64,000 nt of DNA from Rhipicephalus microplus (lineage: Eukaryota; Arthropoda; Arachnida; Ixodida; Ixodidae), in NCBI RefSeq assembly GCF_043290135.1, contig NW_027464603.1, positions 868,001 to 932,000 of the forward strand, given 5' to 3'. Shown piece by piece: positions 39,915 to 55,947 of the stretch (position 1 is its first letter; each line of letters starts with the position of its first letter). A program made the position numbers and the translations under genes. Below the pieces are notes generated by a model. It saw only the letters and a list, made by a program, of their open reading frames with translations, searched no databases and was not told the DNA's origin.

Positions 39915-42900
39915 CACAACTTGAAACTCTGCAACTCGAAACTCTGCAACTAGAAAATCCCCAACTAGAAACTACACAACTAGAATCTCCGCAACTCAAA
40001 ACTCCGCAACTACAAAATCCACAACTAGAAACTTGACAATTGGGAACTCTGCAACTAGAAAATCTACAACTAGAAACTCGAAAACTAAAAACTCCAACTA
40101 GAAACTCCACAACTAGAAACTCCACAACTAGAAACTCCACAACTAGACACTTTGCAACTAGAAATTCCACAACTAGACACTCCACAACTAGAAAACTCCG
40201 CAACTAGAAACTCCACGGCTAGACACTCCACAACTTGAGACTCCGCAATGACAGACTCCGCAACGAGAAACTCTGCAACTAGAAACTGCACAGTTAGAAA
40301 CTTGCAACTCGAAACTCTGCTACTAAAAACTCCGCAACTAGAAACTCCACAGCTACAAACTCCACAATTAGAAACTCCACAACTAGAGACCATACAACTA
40401 GAAACTCCATGACTATAAACTCCAGAATTAGAAACTCCACAGCTAGAAACTCCACAATTTGAGACTTTGCAACTAGAAACTCGGCAACTAGAAACTTAAC
40501 AAATAGAAACTCCACAACTAGAAACTTCACAACTAGAAACTCCACAACTTGAAACACCACAACTAGATACCCCGCAACTACGAATTCCACAACTAGAAAC
40601 TCCAAAACTAGAAACTCCACAACTAGAAACTCCATAACTAGAATCTCCGCAACTAGAAACTCCACAACTAGAGAGTCCATAACTAGGAACTCCACAACTA
40701 GAAACTCCACAGCTACAGACTCCAAAACTAGAAACTCCACAGCTAGAGACTCCACAACTAGAAACTCCACAAATATGAACCCCACAAATACGAACCCCGC
40801 AACTAGAAGCTCCATAACTAGAAACTCCGCAACTAGAAACTCCACAACTTGAGACTTCGCAACTAGAAACTCCACAACTAGAAACACCACAACTAGAGAC
40901 TCCACAACTACAAACTCCACAACTAGAAACTCCACAACTACGAACCTCACAACTAGAAACTCCAACACTAGAAACCCCACAACTTGGGACTTCGCAACTA
41001 GAAACTCCATAACTTGAGACTTCGCAACTAGAAACTCGGCAACTAGAAACTCCCCAACTAGAAAATCCACAACTAGAAACTCCACAAATTGAAACACCAC
41101 AACTAGATACTCCACAACTACAAATTCCACAACTAGATCCGCAACTAGAAACTCCGCAACTAGAAACTCCACAACTAGAGACTCCATAACTTGAAACACC
41201 ACAACTAGATACTGCACAACTACAAATTCCACATCTAGACACTCCAAATTTAGAAACTCCGCAACTAGAAACTCCGCAACTTGAAACTCCACAACTAGAG
41301 ACTCCATAACTAGGAATTCCACAACTATAAACTCCACAACTACAGACTCCACAACTACAAACTCCACAACTAGAAACTCCACAACCGGAAAATCCGCAAC
41401 TAGAAACTCCGCAACTAGAAACTCCACAACTAGAAATTCCACAACCAGAGACTCGACAACTTGAGACTCCACAACTAAAAACTCTACAGCTAGAAACTCC
41501 ACAACTAGAAACTCCGCAACTAGAAACCCAGCAACTAGAAACTCCACAACAAGAAACTCCACAACTTGAAACACCACAACTAGATACTCCACAACTACAA
41601 ATTCCACAACTAGACATTCCAAATTTAGAAACTCCGCAACTAGAAACTCCGCAACTTGAAACTATGCAACTAGAAACTCCACAGCTAGAGACTCCATAAC
41701 TAGGAACTCCACAACTAGAAACTCCAAAACTACAAACTCCACAACTACCATCTCCAAATTTAGAAACTCCACAACTAGAAACTCCGCAACTTGAAACTCC
41801 TCAACTAGAGACTCCATAACTAGGAATTCCACAACCAAATACTCCACAACTACAAACTACACAACTAGAAACTCCGCAAATAGAAACTCCACAACTATAA
41901 ATTCCACAACCAGAGACTCAACAACTTGAGACTCCACAAATAAAAACTCCACAACTAGAAACTCCACAACTAGACACTTCGCAACTAGAAACTCCACAAC
42001 TAGAGACTCCACTAGAAAACTCCGCAACTAGAAACTCCACAACTACGAACCTCACAACTTGAAACTCCACAACTAGAAACTCCGCAACTAGAAACTCCAC
42101 AGCTAGAAACTCCACAACTAGAAACTCCACAACTAGAAACTCCGCAACTAGAAACCAAGCAACTAGAAACTCCACAACTAGGAACTACACACCTATAAAT
42201 TCCACAACTTCAAACTCCACAACTAGAAACTCAACAACTAGAGACTCCACACCTAGAAACTCTGCAACTAGAAACTCCACAACTAGAAACTTCATAACTA
42301 GAAACTATGCAACTAGAAACTCTGCAACTAGAAACTCCACAGCTAGAACGTCCGCAACTAGAAACTCTGCAACTAGAAACTCTGCAACTAGAATCTCCAC
42401 AGCTAGAAACTCCACAACTAGAAACTCCACAACTAGAAACTCCACAACTAGAGACTCCACAACTAGAGGCTCCGCAACTAGAAACTTCACAGCTAGAAAC
42501 TCTGCAACTAGAAACTCCGCAACTAGAGACTCCGCAACTAGAAACTCCACAACTAGAAACTCCACAACTAGAAGCTCCGCAACTAGAAACTCCACAGCTA
42601 GAACGTCCGCAACTAGAAACTCTGCAACTAGAAACTCCACGACTAGAAACTCCACAACTAGAAACTCCCCAACTAAAAACTCCACAACTAGAAACTCCAC
42701 AACTAGAAACTTCACAACTAGAAACTCCGCAACTAGAAACCAAGCAACTAGAAACTCCACAACATGGAACTACACACCTATCAATTCCACAACTTGAAAC
42801 TCTACAACTAGAAACTCAACAACTAGAGACTCCACATCTAGAAACTCTGCAACTAGAAACTCCAAAACTAGAAACTTCATAACTAGAAACTATGCAACTA

Positions 42901-43863
42901 GAAACTCTGCAACTAGAAACTCCACAGCTAGAACGTCCGCAACTAGAAACTCTGCAACTAGAAACTCCGCAACTAGAAACTCCACAGCTAGAAACTCCAC
43001 AACTAGAAACTCCACAATTAGAAACTCCACAACTAGAGACTCCACAACTAGAGGCTCCGCAACTAGAAACTTCACAGCTAGAAACTCTGCAACTAGAAAC
43101 TCCGCAACTAGAGACTCCGCAACTAGAAACTCCACAACTAGAAGCTCCGCAACTAGAAACTCCACAGCTAGAACGTCCGCAACTAGAAACTCTGCAACTA
43201 GAAACTCCACGACTAGAAACTCCACAACTAGAAACTCCACAACTAGAAACTCCACAACTAGAGACTCCACAACTAGAGACTCCGCAACTAAAAACTCCTC
43301 AGCTAGAAACTCCGCAACTAGAAACTCCGCAACTAGAATCTCCACAACTAGAGAGTCCACAGCTATAAACTCCACAACTTGAAACTCTGCAACTCGAAAC
43401 TCTGCAACTAGAAAATCCCCAACTAGAAACTACACAACTAGAATCTCCGCAACTCAAAACTCCGCAACTACAAAATCCACAACTAGGAACTTGACAATTT
43501 GGAACTCCGCAACTAGAAAATCTACAACTAGAAACTCGAAAACTAAAAACTCCAACTAGAAACTCCACAACTAGAAACTCTACAACTAGACACTTTGCAA
43601 CTAGAAACTCCACAACTAGACACTCCACAACTAGAAAACTCCGCAACTAGATACTCCACGGCTAGACACTTGCAACTCGTAACTCTGCTACTAGAAACTC
43701 CGCAACTAGAAACTCCACAGCTACAAACTCCACAATTAGAAACTCCACAACTAAAGACTGCACAACTAGAAACTCCATGACTAGAAACTCCAGAATTAGA
43801 AACTCCACAGCTAGAAACTCCACAACTTGAGACTTTGCAACTAGAAACTCGGCAACTAGAAAC
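39915..43863 (+). repeat. Higher-order repeat family R, copy 4, leading part
   Basis: The start motif is at 39920. Homology to copy 3 continues at +8,954 bp well beyond this feature, to about 48,690, where copy 4 goes on into CTTGAAACACC-type units instead of the copy-3 breakpoint sequence. I end the entry at 43,863 because from 43,864 the array is better described by the 7,876-bp period of family S. Confidence 0.83.
42307..43368 (+). repeat. Paired C-type blocks in R copy 4
   Basis: The two near-canonical runs, 42307-42882 and 42892-43368, are 585 bp apart and match 33353-34414 at +8,954 bp. This is the last occurrence of the pair; family S units carry a single longer C block instead. Confidence 0.8.
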
Positions 43864-46800
43864 TTAACAAATAGAAACTCCACAACTAGAAACTTCACAA
43901 CTAGAAACTCCACAACTTGAAACACCACAACTAGATTCCCCGCAACTACAAATTCCACAACTAGAAACTCCATAACTAGAATCTCCGCAACTAGAAACTC
44001 CACAGCTACAGACTACACAACTACAGACTCCACAACTAGAAACTCCAAAGCTAGAGACTCCACAACTAGAAACTCCACAAATACGAACCCCACAAATACG
44101 AACCCCGCAACTAGAAGCTCCATAACTAGAAACTCCGCAACTAGAAACTCCACAACTTGAGACTTCGCAACTAGAAACTCCACAACTAGAAACACCACAA
44201 CTAGAGACTCCACAACTACAAACTCCACAACTAGAAACTCCACAACTACGAACCTCACAACTAGAAACTCCAACACTTGAAACCCCACAACTTGGGACTT
44301 CGCAACTAGAAACTCGGCAACTACAAACTCCCCAACCAGAAACTCCACAACTAGAAACTCCACAAATTGAAACACCACAACTAGATACTCCACAACTACA
44401 AATTCCACAACTAGAAACTCCACAACTAAAAAATCCGCAACTAGAAACTCCGCAACTAGAAACTCCACAACTAGAGACTCCATAACTTGAAACACCACAA
44501 CTAGATACTCCACAACTACGAATTCCACATCTAGAATCTCCAAATTTAGAAACTCCGCAACTAGAAACTCCGCAACTTGAAACTCCACAACTAGAGACTC
44601 CATAACTAGGAATTCCACAACTAGAAACTCCACAACTACAGACTCCACAACTACAAACTCCACAACTAGAAACTCCCCAACCGGAAACTCCGCAACTAGA
44701 AACTCCATAACTAGAATCTCCGCAACTAGAAACTCCACAACTAGAGAGTCCATAACTAGGAACTCCACAACTATAAACTCCACAGCTACAGACTACACAA
44801 CTACAGACTCCACAACTAGAAACTCCACAACTAGAGACTCCACAACTAGAAACTCCACAAATACGAACCCCACAAATACGAACCCCGCAACTAGAAGCTC
44901 CATAACTAGAACCTCCGCAACTAGAAACTCCACAACTTGAGACTTCGCAACTAGAAACTCCACAACTAGAAACACCACAACTAGAGACTCCACAACTACA
45001 AACTCCACAACTAGAAACTCCACAACTACGAACCTCACAACTAGAAACTCCAACACTAGAAACCCCACAACTTGGGACTTCGCAACTAGAAACTCCATAA
45101 CTTGAGACTTCGCAACTAGAAACTCGGCAACTATAAACTCCACAACTTGAATCTCCACAACTAGAAACTCCACAAATTGAAACACCACAACTAGATACTC
45201 CACAACTGCAAATTCCACAACTAGAAACTCCACAACTAAAAAATCCGCAACTAGAAACTCCGCAACAAGAAACTCCACAACTAGAGACTCCATAACTTGA
45301 AACACCACAACTAGATACTCCACAACTACAAATTCCACATCTAGAAACTCCAAATTTAGAAACTCCGCAACTAGAAACTCCGCAACTTGAAACTCCACAA
45401 CTAGAGACTCCATAACTAGGAATTCCACAACTAGAAACTCCACAACTACAGACTCCACAACTACAAACTCCACAACTAGAAACTCCCCAACCGGAAACTC
45501 CGCAACTAGAAACTCCGCAACTAGAAACTCCACAACTAGAAATTCCACAACTAGAAACTCCACAACTTGAAACACCACAACTAGATACTCCACAACTACA
45601 AATTCCACAACTAGACATTCCAAATTTAGAAACTCCGCAACTAGAAACTCCGCAACTTGAAACTATGCAACTAGAAACTCCACAGCTAGAGACTCCATAA
45701 CTAGGAACTCCACAACTAGAAACTCCAAAACTACAAACTCCACAACTACAAACTCCAAATTTAGAAACTCCACAACTAGAAACTCCGCAACTTGAAACTC
45801 CACAACTAGAGACTCCATAACTAGGAACTCCACAACTAAAACTCCACAACTACAAACTCCACAACTAGAAACTCCGCAAATAGAAACTCCACAACTAGAA
45901 ATTCTACAACCAGAGACTCAATAACTTGAGACTCCACAAATAAAAACTCCACAACTAGAAACTCCACAACTAGACACTTCGCAACTAGAAACTCCACAAC
46001 TAGAGACTCCACTAGAAAACTCCGCAACTAGAAACTCCACAACTACGAACCTCACAACTTGAAACTCCACAACTAGAAACTCCGCAACTAGAAACTCCAC
46101 AGCTAGAAACTCCACAACTTGAGACTTCGCAACTAGAAACTCGGCAAATAGAAACTCAACAACTAGAAACTCCACAACTAAAAACTCCACAACTAGAAAC
46201 ACCACAACTAGATACTCCACAACTACAAATTCCACAACTAGAAACTCCAAATTTAGAAACTCCGCAACTAGAAACTCTGCAAATTGAAACTCTACTACTA
46301 GAGACTCCATAACTAGGAACTCCACAACTGGAAACTCCACAACCAGAAACTCCGCAACTAGAAACTCCACAACTAGAAATTCCACAACCAGTGACTCAAC
46401 AACTAGAGACTCCCCAACTAAAAACTCTACAGCTAGAAACTCCACAACTAGAAACTCCGCAACTAGAAACCCAGCAACTAGAAACTCCACAACAAGAAAC
46501 TCCACAACTAGAAACTCCACAACTTGAAACACCACAACTAGATACTCCACAACTACAAATTCCACAACTAGACATTCCAAATTTAGAAACTCCGCAACTA
46601 GAAACTCCGCAACTTGAAACTATGCAACTAGAAACTCCACAGCTAGAGACTCCATAACTAGGAACTCCACAACTAGAAACTCCAAAACTACAAACTCCAC
46701 AACTACAAACTCCAAATTTAGAAACTCCACAACTAGAAACTCCGCAACTTGAAACTCCACAACTAGAGACTCCATAACTAGGAACTCCACAACTAAAAAC

Positions 46801-47354
46801 TCCACAACTACAAACTACACAACTAGAAACTCCGCAAATAGAAACTCCACAACTAGAAATTCCACAACCAGAGACTCAACAACTTGAGACTCCACAAATA
46901 AAAACTCCACAACTAGAAACTCCACAACTAGACACTTCGCAACTAGAAACTCCACAACTAGAGACTCCACTAGAAAACTCCGCAACTAGAAACTCCACAA
47001 CTACGAACCTCACAACTTGAAACTCCACAACTAGAAACTCCGCAACTAGGAACTCCACAGCTAGAAACTCCGCAACTAGAAAATCCACAACTAGAAATTC
47101 CACAACCAGTGACTCAACAACTAGAGACTCCCCAACTAATAACTCCACAACTAGAAACTCCACAACTAGAAACTCCACAACTAGAAACTCCGCAACTAGA
47201 AACCAAGCAACTAGAAACTCCACAACTAGGAACTACACACCTATAAATTCCACAACTTCAAACTCCACAACTAGAAACTCAACAACTAGAGACTCCACAC
47301 CTAGAAACTCTGCAACTAGAAACTCCACAACTAGAAACTTCATAACTAGAAACT

Positions 47355-48071
47355 ATGCAACTAGAAACTCTGCAACTAGAAACTCCACAGCTAGAACGTC
47401 CGCAACTAGAAACTCTGCAACTAGAAACTCCGCAACTAGAATCTCCACAGCTAGAAACTGCACAACTAGAAACTCCACAACTAGAAACTCCACAACTAGA
47501 GACTCCACAACTAGAGGCTCCGCAACTAGAAACTTCACAGCTAGAAACTCTGCAACTAGAAACTCCGCAACTAGAGACTCCGCAACTAGAAACTCCACAA
47601 CTAGAAACTCCACAACTAGAAGCTCCGCAACTAGAAACTCCACAGCTAGAACGTCCGCAACTAGAAACTCTGCAACTAGAAACTCCGCAACTAGAAACTC
47701 CACAGCTAGAAACTCCACAACTAGAAACTCCACAACTAGAGACTCCACAACTAGAGGCTCCGCAACTAGAAACTTCACAGCTAGAAACTCTGCAACTAGA
47801 AACTCCGCAACTAGAGACTCCGCAACTAGAAACTCCACAACTAGAAGCTCCGCAACTAGAAACTCCACAGCTAGAACGTCCGCAACTAGAAACTCTGCAA
47901 CTAGAAACTCCACGACTAGAAACTCCACAACTAGAAACTCCACAACTAGAAACTCCACAACTAGAGACTCCACAACTAGAGACTCCGCAACTAAAATCTC
48001 CACAGCTAGAAACTCCGCAACTAGAAACTCCGCAACTAGAATCTCCACAACTAGAGAGTCCACAGCTATAA
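47355..48071 (+). repeat. C-type block, first of two in S copy 1
   Basis: Near-canonical run of 717 bp matching 38401-39117 at +8,954 bp, with the CTAAAATCTCC variant. Confidence 0.8.
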
Positions 48072-50497
48072 ACTCCACAACTTGAAACTCTGCAACTCGA
48101 AACTCTGCAACTAGAAAATCCCCAACTAGAAACTACACAACTAGAATCTCCGCAACTCAAAACTCCGCAACTACAAAATCCACAACTAGAAACTTGACAA
48201 TTTGGAACTCCGCAACTAGAAAATCTACAACTAGAAACTCGAAAACTAAAAACTCCAACTAGAAACTCCACAACTATAAACTCCCCAACTTGAATCTCCA
48301 CAACTAGAAACTCCACAAATTGAAACACCACAACTAGATACTCCACAACTGCAAATTCCACAACTAGAAACTCCACAACTAAAAAATCCGCAACTAGAAA
48401 CTCCGCAACTAGAAACTCCACAACTAGAGACTCCATAACTTGAAACACCACAACTAGATACTCCACAACTACAATTTCCACATCTAGAAACTCCAAATTT
48501 AGAAACTCCGCAACTAGAAACTCCGCAACTTGAAACTCCACAACTAGAGACTCCATAACTAGGAATTCCACAACTAGAAACTCCACAACTACAGACTCCA
48601 CAACTACAAACTCCACAACTAGAAACTCCCCAACCGGAAACTCCGCAACTAGAAACTCCGCAACTAGAAACTCCACAACTGGAAATTCCACAACTAGAAA
48701 CTCCACAACTTGAAACACCACAACTAGATACTCCACAACTACAAATTCCACAACTAGACATTCCAAATTTAGAAACTCCGCAACTAGAAACTCCGCAACT
48801 TGAAACTATGCAACTAGAAACTCCACAGCTAGAGACTCCATAACTAGGAACTCCACAACTAGAAACTCCAAAACTACAAACTCCACAACTACAAACTCCA
48901 AATTTAGAAACTCCACAACTAGAAACTCCGCAACTTGAAACTCCACAACTAGAGACTCCATAACTAGGAACTCCACAACTAAAACTCCACAACTACAAAC
49001 TCCACAACTAGAAACTCCGCAAATAGAAACTCCACAACTAGAAATTCTACAACCAGAGACTCAACAACTTGAGACTCCACAAATAAAAACTCCACAACTA
49101 GAAACTCCACAACTAGACACTTCGCAACTAGAAACTCCACAACTAGAGACTCCACTAGAAAACTCCGCAACTAGAAACTCCACAACTACGAACCTCACAA
49201 CTTGAAACTCCACAACTAGAAACTCCGCAACTAGAAACTCCACAGCTAGAAACTCCACAACTTGAGACTTCGCAACTAGAAACTCGGCAAATAGAAACTC
49301 AACAACTAGAAACTCCACAACTAAAAACTCCACAACTAGAAACACCACAACTAGATACTCCACAACTACAAATTCCACAACTAGAAACTCCAAATTTAGA
49401 AACTCCGCAACTAGAAAGTCTGCAAATTGAAACTCTACTACTAGAGACTCCATAACTAGGAACTCCACAACTGGAAACTCCACAACCAGAAACTCCGCAA
49501 CTAGAAACTCCACAACTAGAAATTCCACAACCAGTGACTCAACAACTAGAGACTCCCCAACTAAAAACTCTACAGCTAGAAACTCCACAACTAGAAACTC
49601 CGCAACTAGAAACCCAGCAACTAGAAACTCCACAACAAGAAACTCCACAACTAGAAACTCCACAACTTGAAACACCACAACTAGATACTCCACAACTACA
49701 AATTCCACAACTAGACATTCCAAATTTAGAAACTCCGCAACTAGAAACTCCGCAACTTGAAACTATGCAACTAGAAACTCCACAGCTAGAGACTCCATAA
49801 CTAGGAACTCCACAACTAGAAACTCCAAAACTACAAACTCCACAACTACAAACTCCAAATTTAGAAACTCCACAACTAGAAACTCCGCAACTTGAAACTC
49901 CACAACTAGAGACTCCATAACTAGGAACTCCACAACTAAAAACTCCACAACTACAAACTACACAACTAGAAACTCCGCAAATAGAAACTCCACAACTAGA
50001 AATTCCACAACCAGAGACTCAACAACTTGAGACTCCACAAATAAAAACTCCACAACTAGAAACTCCACAACTAGACACTTCGCAACTAGAAACTCCACAA
50101 CTAGAGACTCCACTAGAAAACTCCGCAACTAGAAACTCCACAACTACGAACCTCACAACTTGAAACTCCACAACTAGAAACTCCGCAACTAGGAACTCCA
50201 CAGCTAGAAACTCCGCAACTAGAAACTCCACAACTAGAAATTCCACAACCAGTGACTCAACAACTAGAGACTCCCCAACTAATAACTCCACAACTAGAAA
50301 CTCCACAACTAGAAACTCCACAACTAGAAACTCCGCAACTAGAAACCAAGCAACTAGAAACTCACCAACTAGGAACTACACACCTATAAATTCCACAACT
50401 TCAAACTCCACAACTAGAAACTCAACAACTAGAGACTCCACACCTAGAAACTCTGCAACTAGAAACTCCACAACTAGAAACTTCATAACTAGAAACT

Positions 50498-51229
50498 ATG
50501 CAACTAGAAACTCTGCAACTAGAAACTCCACAGCTAGAACGTCCGCAACTAGAAACTCTGCAACTAGAAACTCCGCAACTAGAATCTCCACAGCTAGAAA
50601 CTGCACAACTAGAAACTCCACAACTAGAAACTCCACAACTAGAGACTCCACAACTAGAGGCTCCGCAACTAGAAACTTCACAGCTAGAAACTCTGCAACT
50701 AGAAACTCCGCAACTAGAGACTCCGCAACGAGAAACTCCACAACTAGAAACTCCACAACTAGAAGCTCCGCAACTAGAAACTCCACAGCTAGAACGTCCG
50801 CAACTAGAAACTCTGCAACTAGAAACTCCGCAACTAGAAACTCCACAGCTAGAAACTCCACAACTAGAAACTCCACAATTAGAAACTCCACAACTAGAGA
50901 CTCCACAACTAGAGGCTCCGCAACTAGAAACTTCACAGCTAGAAACTCTGCAACTAGAAACTCCGCAACTAGAGACTCCGCAACTAGAAACTCCACAACT
51001 AGAAGCTCCGCAACTAGAAACTCCACAGCTAGAACGTCCGCAACTAGAAACTCTGCAACTAGAAACTCCACGACTAGAAACTCCACAACTAGAAACTCCA
51101 CAACTAGAAACTCCACAACTAGAGACTCCACAACTAGAGACTCCGCAACTAAAAACTCCACAGCTAGAAACTCCACAACTAGAAACTCCGCAACTAGAAT
51201 CTCCACAACTAGAGAGTCCACAGCTATAA
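50498..51229 (+). repeat. C-type block, second of two in S copy 1
   Basis: This run lies 3,143 bp after the block at 47355 and is one monomer (15 bp) longer: an extra CACAATTAGAAACTC-type unit is present near 50,875. It also carries CAACGAGAAACTCC near 50,727, where the first block has CAACTAGAAACTCC. Confidence 0.8.
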
Positions 51230-54200
51230 ACTCCACAACTTGAAACTCTGCAACTCGAAACTCTGCAACTAGAAAATCCCCAACTAGAAACTACACAACT
51301 AGAATCTCCGCAACTCAAAACTCCGCAACTACAAAATCCACAACTAGAAACTTGACAATTTGGAACTCCGCAACTAGAAAATCTACAACTAGAAACTCGA
51401 AAACTAAAAACTCCAACTAGAAACTCCACAACTAGAAACTCCACAACTAGAAACTCCACAACTAGACACTTTGCAACTAGAAACTCCACAACTAGACACT
51501 CCACAACTAGAAAACTCCGCAACTAGAAACTCCACGGCTAGACACTTGCAACTCGAAACTCTGCTACTAGAAACTCCGCAACTAGAAACTCCACAGCTAC
51601 AAACTCCACAATTAGAAACTCCACAACTAAAGACTGCACAACTAGAAACTCCATGACTAGAAACTCCAGAATTAGAAACTCCACAGCTAGAAACTCCACA
51701 ACTTGAGACTTTGCAACTAGAAACTCGGCAACTAGAAACTTAACAAATAGAAACTCCACAACTAGAAACTTCACAACTAGAAACTCCACAACTTGAAACA
51801 CCACAACTAGATTCCCCGCAACTACAAATTCCACAACTAGAAACTCCATAACTAGAATCTCCGCAACTAGAAACTCCACAGCTACAGACTACACAACTAC
51901 AGACTCCGCAACTAGAAACTCCAAAGCTAGAGACTCCACAACTAGAAACTCCACAAATACGAACCCCACAAATACGAACCCCGCAACTAGAAGCTCCATA
52001 ACTAGAAACTCCGCAACTAGAAACTCCACAACTTGAGACTTCGCAACTAGAAACTCCACAACTAGAAACACCACAACTAGAGACTCCACAACTACAAACT
52101 CCACAACTAGAAACTCCACAACTACGAACCTCACAACTAGAAACTCCAACACTTGAAACCCCACAACTTGGGACTTCGCAACTAGAAACTCGGCAACTAC
52201 AAACTCCCCAACCAGAAACTCCACAACTAGAAACTCCACAAATTGAAACACCACAACTAGATACTCCACAACTACAAATTCCACAACTAGAAACTCCACA
52301 ACTAAAAAATCCGCAACTAGAAACTCCGCAACTAGAAACTCCACAACTAGAGACTCCATAACTTGAAACACCACAACTAGATACTCCACAACTACGAATT
52401 CCACATCTAGAATCTCCAAATTTAGAAACTCCGCAACTAGAAACTCCGCAACTTGAAACTCCACAACTAGAGACTCCATAACTAGGAATTCCACAACTAG
52501 AAACTCCACAACTACAGACTCCACAACTACAAACTCCACAACTAGAAACTCCCCAACCGGAAACTCCGCAACTAGAAACTCCATAACTAGAATCTCCGCA
52601 ACTAGAAACTCCACAACTAGAGAGTCCATAACTAGGAACTCCACAACTATAAACTCCACAGCTACAGACTACACAACTACAGACTCCACAACTAGAAACT
52701 CCACAACTAGAGACTCCACAACTAGAAACTCCACAAATACGAACCCCACAAATACGAACCCCGCAACTAGAAGCTCCATAACTAGAACCTCCGCAACTAG
52801 AAACTCCACAACTTGAGACTTCGCAACTAGAAACTCCACAACTAGAAACACCACAACTAGAGACTCCACAACTACAAACTCCACAACTAGAAACTCCACA
52901 ACTACGAACCTCACAACTAGAAACTCCAACACTAGAAACCCCACAACTTGGGACTTCGCAACTAGAAACTCCATAACTTGAGACTTCGCAACTAGAAACT
53001 CGGCAACTATAAACTCCACAACTTGAATCTCCACAACTAGAAACTCCACAAATTGAAACACCACAACTAGATACTCCACAACTGCAAATTCCACAACTAG
53101 AAACTCCACAACTAAAAAATCCGCAACTAGAAACTCCGCAACAAGAAACTCCACAACTAGAGACTCCATAACTTGAAACACCACAACTAGATACTCCACA
53201 ACTACAAATTCCACATCTAGAAACTCCAAATTTAGAAACTCCGCAACTAGAAACTCCGCAACTTGAAACTCCACAACTAGAGACTCCATAACTAGGAATT
53301 CCACAACTAGAAACTCCACAACTACAGACTCCACAACTACAAACTCCACAACTAGAAACTCCCCAACCGGAAACTCCGCAACTAGAAACTCCGCAACTAG
53401 AAACTCCACAACTAGAAATTCCACAACTAGAAACTCCACAACTTGAAACACCACAACTAGATACTCCACAACTACAAATTCCACAACTAGACATTCCAAA
53501 TTTAGAAACTCCGCAACTAGAAACTCCGCAACTTGAAACTATGCAACTAGAAACTCCACAGCTAGAGACTCCATAACTAGGAACTCCACAACTAGAAACT
53601 CCAAAACTACAAACTCCACAACTACAAACTCCAAATTTAGAAACTCCACAACTAGAAACTCCGCAACTTGAAACTCCACAACTAGAGACTCCATAACTAG
53701 GAACTCCACAACTAAAACTCCACAACTACAAACTCCACAACTAGAAACTCCGCAAATAGAAACTCCACAACTAGAAATTCTACAACCAGAGACTCAATAA
53801 CTTGAGACTCCACAAATAAAAACTCCACAACTAGAAACTCCACAACTAGACACTTCGCAACTAGAAACTCCACAACTAGAGACTCCACTAGAAAACTCCG
53901 CAACTAGAAACTCCACAACTACGAACCTCACAACTTGAAACTCCACAACTAGAAACTCCGCAACTAGAAACTCCACAGCTAGAAACTCCACAACTTGAGA
54001 CTTCGCAACTAGAAACTCGGCAAATAGAAACTCAACAACTAGAAACTCCACAACTAAAAACTCCACAACTAGAAACACCACAACTAGATACTCCACAACT
54101 ACAAATTCCACAACTAGAAACTCCAAATTTAGAAACTCCGCAACTAGAAACTCTGCAAATTGAAACTCTACTACTAGAGACTCCATAACTAGGAACTCCA

Positions 54201-55230
54201 CAACTGGAAACTCCACAACCAGAAACTCCGCAACTAGAAACTCCACAACTAGAAATTCCACAACCAGTGACTCAACAACTAGAGACTCCCCAACTAAAAA
54301 CTCTACAGCTAGAAACTCCACAACTAGAAACTCCGCAACTAGAAACCCAGCAACTAGAAACTCCACAACAAGAAACTCCACAACTAGAAACTCCACAACT
54401 TGAAACACCACAACTAGATACTCCACAACTACAAATTCCACAACTAGACATTCCAAATTTAGAAACTCCGCAACTAGAAACTCCGCAACTTGAAACTATG
54501 CAACTAGAAACTCCACAGCTAGAGACTCCATAACTAGGAACTCCACAACTAGAAACTCCAAAACTACAAACTCCACAACTACAAACTCCAAATTTAGAAA
54601 CTCCACAACTAGAAACTCCGCAACTTGAAACTCCACAACTAGAGACTCCATAACTAGGAACTCCACAACTAAAAACTCCACAACTACAAACTACACAACT
54701 AGAAACTCCGCAAATAGAAACTCCACAACTAGAAATTCCACAACCAGAGACTCAACAACTTGAGACTCCACAAATAAAAACTCCACAACTAGAAACTCCA
54801 CAACTAGACACTTCGCAACTAGAAACTCCACAACTAGAGACTCCACTAGAAAACTCCGCAACTAGAAACTCCACAACTACGAACCTCACAACTTGAAACT
54901 CCACAACTAGAAACTCCGCAACTAGGAACTCCACAGCTAGAAACTCCGCAACTAGAAAATCCACAACTAGAAATTCCACAACCAGTGACTCAACAACTAG
55001 AGACTCCCCAACTAATAACTCCACAACTAGAAACTCCACAACTAGAAACTCCACAACTAGAAACTCCGCAACTAGAAACCAAGCAACTAGAAACTCCACA
55101 ACTAGGAACTACACACCTATAAATTCCACAACTTCAAACTCCACAACTAGAAACTCAACAACTAGAGACTCCACACCTAGAAACTCTGCAACTAGAAACT
55201 CCACAACTAGAAACTTCATAACTAGAAACT

Positions 55231-55947
55231 ATGCAACTAGAAACTCTGCAACTAGAAACTCCACAGCTAGAACGTCCGCAACTAGAAACTCTGCAACTAG
55301 AAACTCCGCAACTAGAATCTCCACAGCTAGAAACTGCACAACTAGAAACTCCACAACTAGAAACTCCACAACTAGAGACTCCACAACTAGAGGCTCCGCA
55401 ACTAGAAACTTCACAGCTAGAAACTCTGCAACTAGAAACTCCGCAACTAGAGACTCCGCAACTAGAAACTCCACAACTAGAAACTCCACAACTAGAAGCT
55501 CCGCAACTAGAAACTCCACAGCTAGAACGTCCGCAACTAGAAACTCTGCAACTAGAAACTCCGCAACTAGAAACTCCACAGCTAGAAACTCCACAACTAG
55601 AAACTCCACAACTAGAGACTCCACAACTAGAGGCTCCGCAACTAGAAACTTCACAGCTAGAAACTCTGCAACTAGAAACTCCGCAACTAGAGACTCCGCA
55701 ACTAGAAACTCCACAACTAGAAGCTCCGCAACTAGAAACTCCACAGCTAGAACGTCCGCAACTAGAAACTCTGCAACTAGAAACTCCACGACTAGAAACT
55801 CCACAACTAGAAACTCCACAACTAGAAACTCCACAACTAGAGACTCCACAACTAGAGACTCCGCAACTAAAATCTCCACAGCTAGAAACTCCGCAACTAG
55901 AAACTCCGCAACTAGAATCTCCACAACTAGAGAGTCCACAGCTATAA
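55231..55947 (+). repeat. C-type block, first of two in S copy 2
   Basis: Matches 47355-48071 at +7,876 bp with no difference noticed. Confidence 0.8.

Larger units (their letters stand above)
45836..51430 (+). repeat. 3,143-bp tandem sub-repeat in S copy 1 (second copy partial)
   Basis: Four landmarks recur 3,143 bp apart: the CTAAAACTCC 1-bp deletion near 45,836 and 48,979, the CAACCAGTGACTCAAC motif near 46,385 and 49,528, the AACTCAACAACTAGAGACTCC motif region near 47,279 and 50,422, and CTATGCAACTAG at 47,353 and 50,496. Similarity ends at about 51,430. There the second copy has CAACTAGAAACTCCAC and the first has CAACTATAAACTCCCC. Confidence 0.85.
43864..51739 (+). repeat. Higher-order repeat family S, copy 1 (7,876 bp)
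   Basis: The variant-rich block at 43,864 returns at 51,740 and 59,616, both steps 7,876 bp. Within the unit a 3,143-bp segment (45,836-48,978) is followed by a partial second copy (48,979 to about 51,430). The unit is R-derived, since its first part matches R copies 2 and 3. One visible difference from copy 2 is A at 44032 versus G at 51908, a CpG/CpA site. Confidence 0.9.
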